A DNA stretch of 6,845 nucleotides from Nitrospiraceae bacterium. GTDB taxonomy: Bacteria; Nitrospirota; Nitrospiria; Nitrospirales; UBA8639. The translations under genes were made by a program, and so were the position numbers. This document shows positions 5,114 through 6,845 of the stretch, in pieces. Below the pieces are notes generated by a model. It saw nothing but the letters and a program-made list of their open reading frames with translations, made no database searches and was not told the DNA's origin. The stretch's first letter is position 1, and every line of letters begins with the position of its first letter. Location: assembly GCA_003523945.1 (NCBI GenBank), contig DOFS01000016.1, positions 18,459 to 25,303 on the forward strand, given 5' to 3'.

Positions 5114-6664
5114 TTATTCAGACTGTCTTTTGATCCCAAATTTTTTCAAACGACTTCTCAGTGTACTGGGATGAATTCCCAGGTGCTTGGCCGCCCCTAA
5201 TGGACCATCAATTCTCCATTCACAGGCGTCCAGGGCTTGCAAAATCTTAGTACGCTCCATGTCTCGTAATTGAGTGGGCGCTATGGCATCCGTGTCACTT
5301 ACGGGTGATTGCAACAACGAGTCTTCCACACGCACGACGGACGATTGGCAGAGAATCATGGCTCGTTCAATCACATTTTTTAATTCCCGTACATTTCCTG
5401 GCCATGGATACTGAATCAGCATTTCCATTGACCGGTCATCGATATCCTGACAATTTCGTCGAAATTGCAACCGATTTTTTTCCATGAAATGTCTTACCAG
5501 TAAGGGAATATCATGCAGACGCTCACGAAGGGGGGGCACCACAATGGGAAAGACATGCAATCGATAATATAAGTCGGAGCGAAAACGTCCCTCGGCAATC
5601 GCCCTGGTCAAATCAGTATTGGTCGCGGCGATGATCCGCACATCAACATCCTTCCCCTCGATACTGCCCACCCGTTCCACAATCCCATCCTGCAAGACTC
5701 TCAGGAGTTTTGCTTGTGCTTCAATCGGCATCTCCCCGATTTCATCGAGAAACAGGGTGCCACTATTGGCCAATTCAAATTTTCCGGGCCTTCCAGTCTC
5801 TGCCCCGGTAAACGCGCCTTTTTCATGGCCGAAGAGTTCGCTTTCCACCAGCCCTGAAGGTAACGCCGCGCAATTGACTCGAACGAAAGGTTTATTTTTT
5901 CGGGGGCTTAACTCATGGAGTAACCGCGCTAACAGTTCTTTCCCTGTTCCTGTTTCACCCATGATGAGCACTGAAGTGTTGGTGGGTGCAACAGCTTGAG
6001 CCAGGTCCAGCACTTTCTTGAATTTTTGACTGTTGCCGACCATCGCTCCAAAATCGTGGCTAACTTTGATTTCTTCCAGGAGGTAGGCGTTTTCACGAGC
6101 GAGTTGTTCCTTCAGGTGGTTGATCTCTTCGTAAGCCCGCACATGATCTATGGCAAAGGCAATTTGGGTCGCCACTTGCCGTAAAAACAAGACATTTTCA
6201 GGATCAGGCTCACCCGATTCCACGCTCCCAATATTCAAAGACCCTATGCAATTATTGCCGATTATCATGGGAATATTAATCATTCTTCCCAAGCCCTCTT
6301 CGTGATAAAAGGCATCTTCTAAAAATACCGGATTTTCTTGTAAATATGGGCGTACGTGAAGACGCCGGTGATTATACACCCATCCCATTGCACTTCCTTC
6401 TCGGGGAATGATGGCATCACATTTCAACTTCACCACCGGCATACTCGTTTCTACCGCGTAAAACCGAAACGCATCCAAATCATGGTGATACAACGTAATA
6501 CCTGCACGTTCCCAGGAGATTACCTTTTTGATGTGTCCCGTAATGGCTTTCCAGAGATCTTCCGTATTCCTCTGGGAATTTAAGACGTTGGTAACCTCCA
6601 GCAGGGTTTGATAAAACGACCCGCCTAATTGATTCTTTGGGGGATTCATTTCAAATATCATCAT
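5114..6664 (-). CDS. Sigma-54-dependent activator with GAF sensor domain (copy 2)
   Basis: This 516-residue protein is a paralogue of the activator at 2192-3727, roughly 55-65% identical by eye over the whole length. It has a GAF domain at about 20-178, AAA+ at about 207-442 and a Fis-type helix-turn-helix at about 483-513. Walker A GETGTGKE 236-243, GAFTGA 283-288, Walker B LFLDEIGE 304-311, N349 of sensor I and sensor II in WPGNVREL 421-428 are all intact, so it should bind sigma-54 and hydrolyse ATP. Again there is no receiver domain. The GAF domain differs mainly in the surface around residues 60-85, while 'EEGLGRMIN' and Cys139 are shared. The start is ambiguous: AAAGGG lies 4 nt before ATG 6664 and 7 nt before ATG 6661; M6 is a weaker choice. 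It converges on the oxidoreductase and has two dyads upstream. Its signal and targets are not visible; target sharing with copy 1 is inferred from matching recognition helices. Confidence 0.93.
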   Translation of the reverse strand: MMIFEMNPPKNQLGGSFYQTLLEVTNVLNSQRNTEDLWKAITGHIKKVISWERAGITLYHHDLDAFRFYAVETSMPVVKLKCDAIIPREGSAMGWVYNHRRLHVRPYLQENPVFLEDAFYHEEGLGRMINIPMIIGNNCIGSLNIGSVESGEPDPENVLFLRQVATQIAFAIDHVRAYEEINHLKEQLARENAYLLEEIKVSHDFGAMVGNSQKFKKVLDLAQAVAPTNTSVLIMGETGTGKELLARLLHELSPRKNKPFVRVNCAALPSGLVESELFGHEKGAFTGAETGRPGKFELANSGTLFLDEIGEMPIEAQAKLLRVLQDGIVERVGSIEGKDVDVRIIAATNTDLTRAIAEGRFRSDLYYRLHVFPIVVPPLRERLHDIPLLVRHFMEKNRLQFRRNCQDIDDRSMEMLIQYPWPGNVRELKNVIERAMILCQSSVVRVEDSLLQSPVSDTDAIAPTQLRDMERTKILQALDACEWRIDGPLGAAKHLGIHPSTLRSRLKKFGIKRQSE

Positions 6665-6751
6665 TCATCCCTTTGCACTGGGAAACAGGTTCGAACTATT
6701 GTGGCCTCCGGAACGTTTGGTCGGCATGGGGATTAATTTAGCATTACATAT

Positions 6752-6782
6752 AGGCTCACAGCCTGAAAGTCACTACTAGTGA
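6752..6782. promoter_or_regulatory. Two adjacent short dyads upstream of activator 2
   Basis: AGGCT-CAC-AGCCT (6752-6764) and TCACTA-C-TAGTGA (6770-6782) are both perfect inverted repeats, centred 18 bp apart and about 90-115 bp upstream of the activator start. They may be operator half-sites for control of activator 2 or of a gene to the right. Short dyads of this size can arise by chance. Confidence 0.35.
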
Positions 6783-6788
6783 AAACCC

Positions 6789-6819
6789 TTGTTTTAGAGG
6801 GGAACATCATTTGTATAAT
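6789..6819 (+). promoter_or_regulatory. Possible outward promoter for a gene right of the window
   Basis: A perfect TATAAT lies at 6814-6819 on the plus strand, with TTGTTT at 6789-6794 (19-bp spacing, weak -35). It would start transcription near 6826, towards a gene beyond the edge. No coding start is visible before 6845. Confidence 0.3.
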
Positions 6820-6845
6820 CTTTAAAGGAACCAGTCACAGGAAAA

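Overview
The window is an ordinary-looking bacterial chromosomal segment with roughly balanced G+C by eye. It carries five recognisable proteins plus one co-directional gene that runs off the left edge. Two sigma-54 activators of the GAF/AAA+/Fis type, the CBS-pair protein ending in 'SRHDLLRAWIGLG', and an exported beta-rich repeat protein together remind me of Nitrospira-like Nitrospirota. That is an impression from memory, not a demonstrated placement.

Layout, left to right. A leftward XRE-type repressor with a LexA/S24-like C-terminal domain (1-477) is cut by the window edge. Upstream of it lies a near-perfect 13-bp inverted repeat (528-564). Next is a leftward CBS-domain-pair gene (598-1031) whose well-placed start codon is out of frame with the domains, so it appears frameshifted. 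Then comes a leftward gene for an exported protein of 283 residues built of three tandem repeats (1081-1932). Inside its coding sequence is a perfect 19-bp hairpin. Its upstream region has a good -24/-12 sigma-54 promoter (1980-1995) and a dyad placed where an activator site would be expected (2036-2054). Then follow a sigma-54 activator (2192-3727, leftward), a divergent flavin/NAD(P)H oxidoreductase (3989-4729, rightward), a 384-bp gap, and a second, paralogous sigma-54 activator (5114-6664, leftward). The last 181 bases hold only dyads and a possible outward promoter.

How the parts may work together (inference). The two activators lack receiver domains, so they probably respond to a ligand, redox state or partner sensed by the GAF domain. 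Their recognition helices are nearly the same, so they may share targets. The only convincing sigma-54 promoter in the window lies just downstream of the first activator and drives the exported repeat protein, probably with the CBS gene behind it. The oxidoreductase has no such promoter and looks sigma-70 driven. I see no mobile element, CRISPR array, tRNA or rRNA. The most unusual signals are the perfect intragenic hairpin, the sigma-54 promoter/UAS pair, and the frameshifted CBS start.
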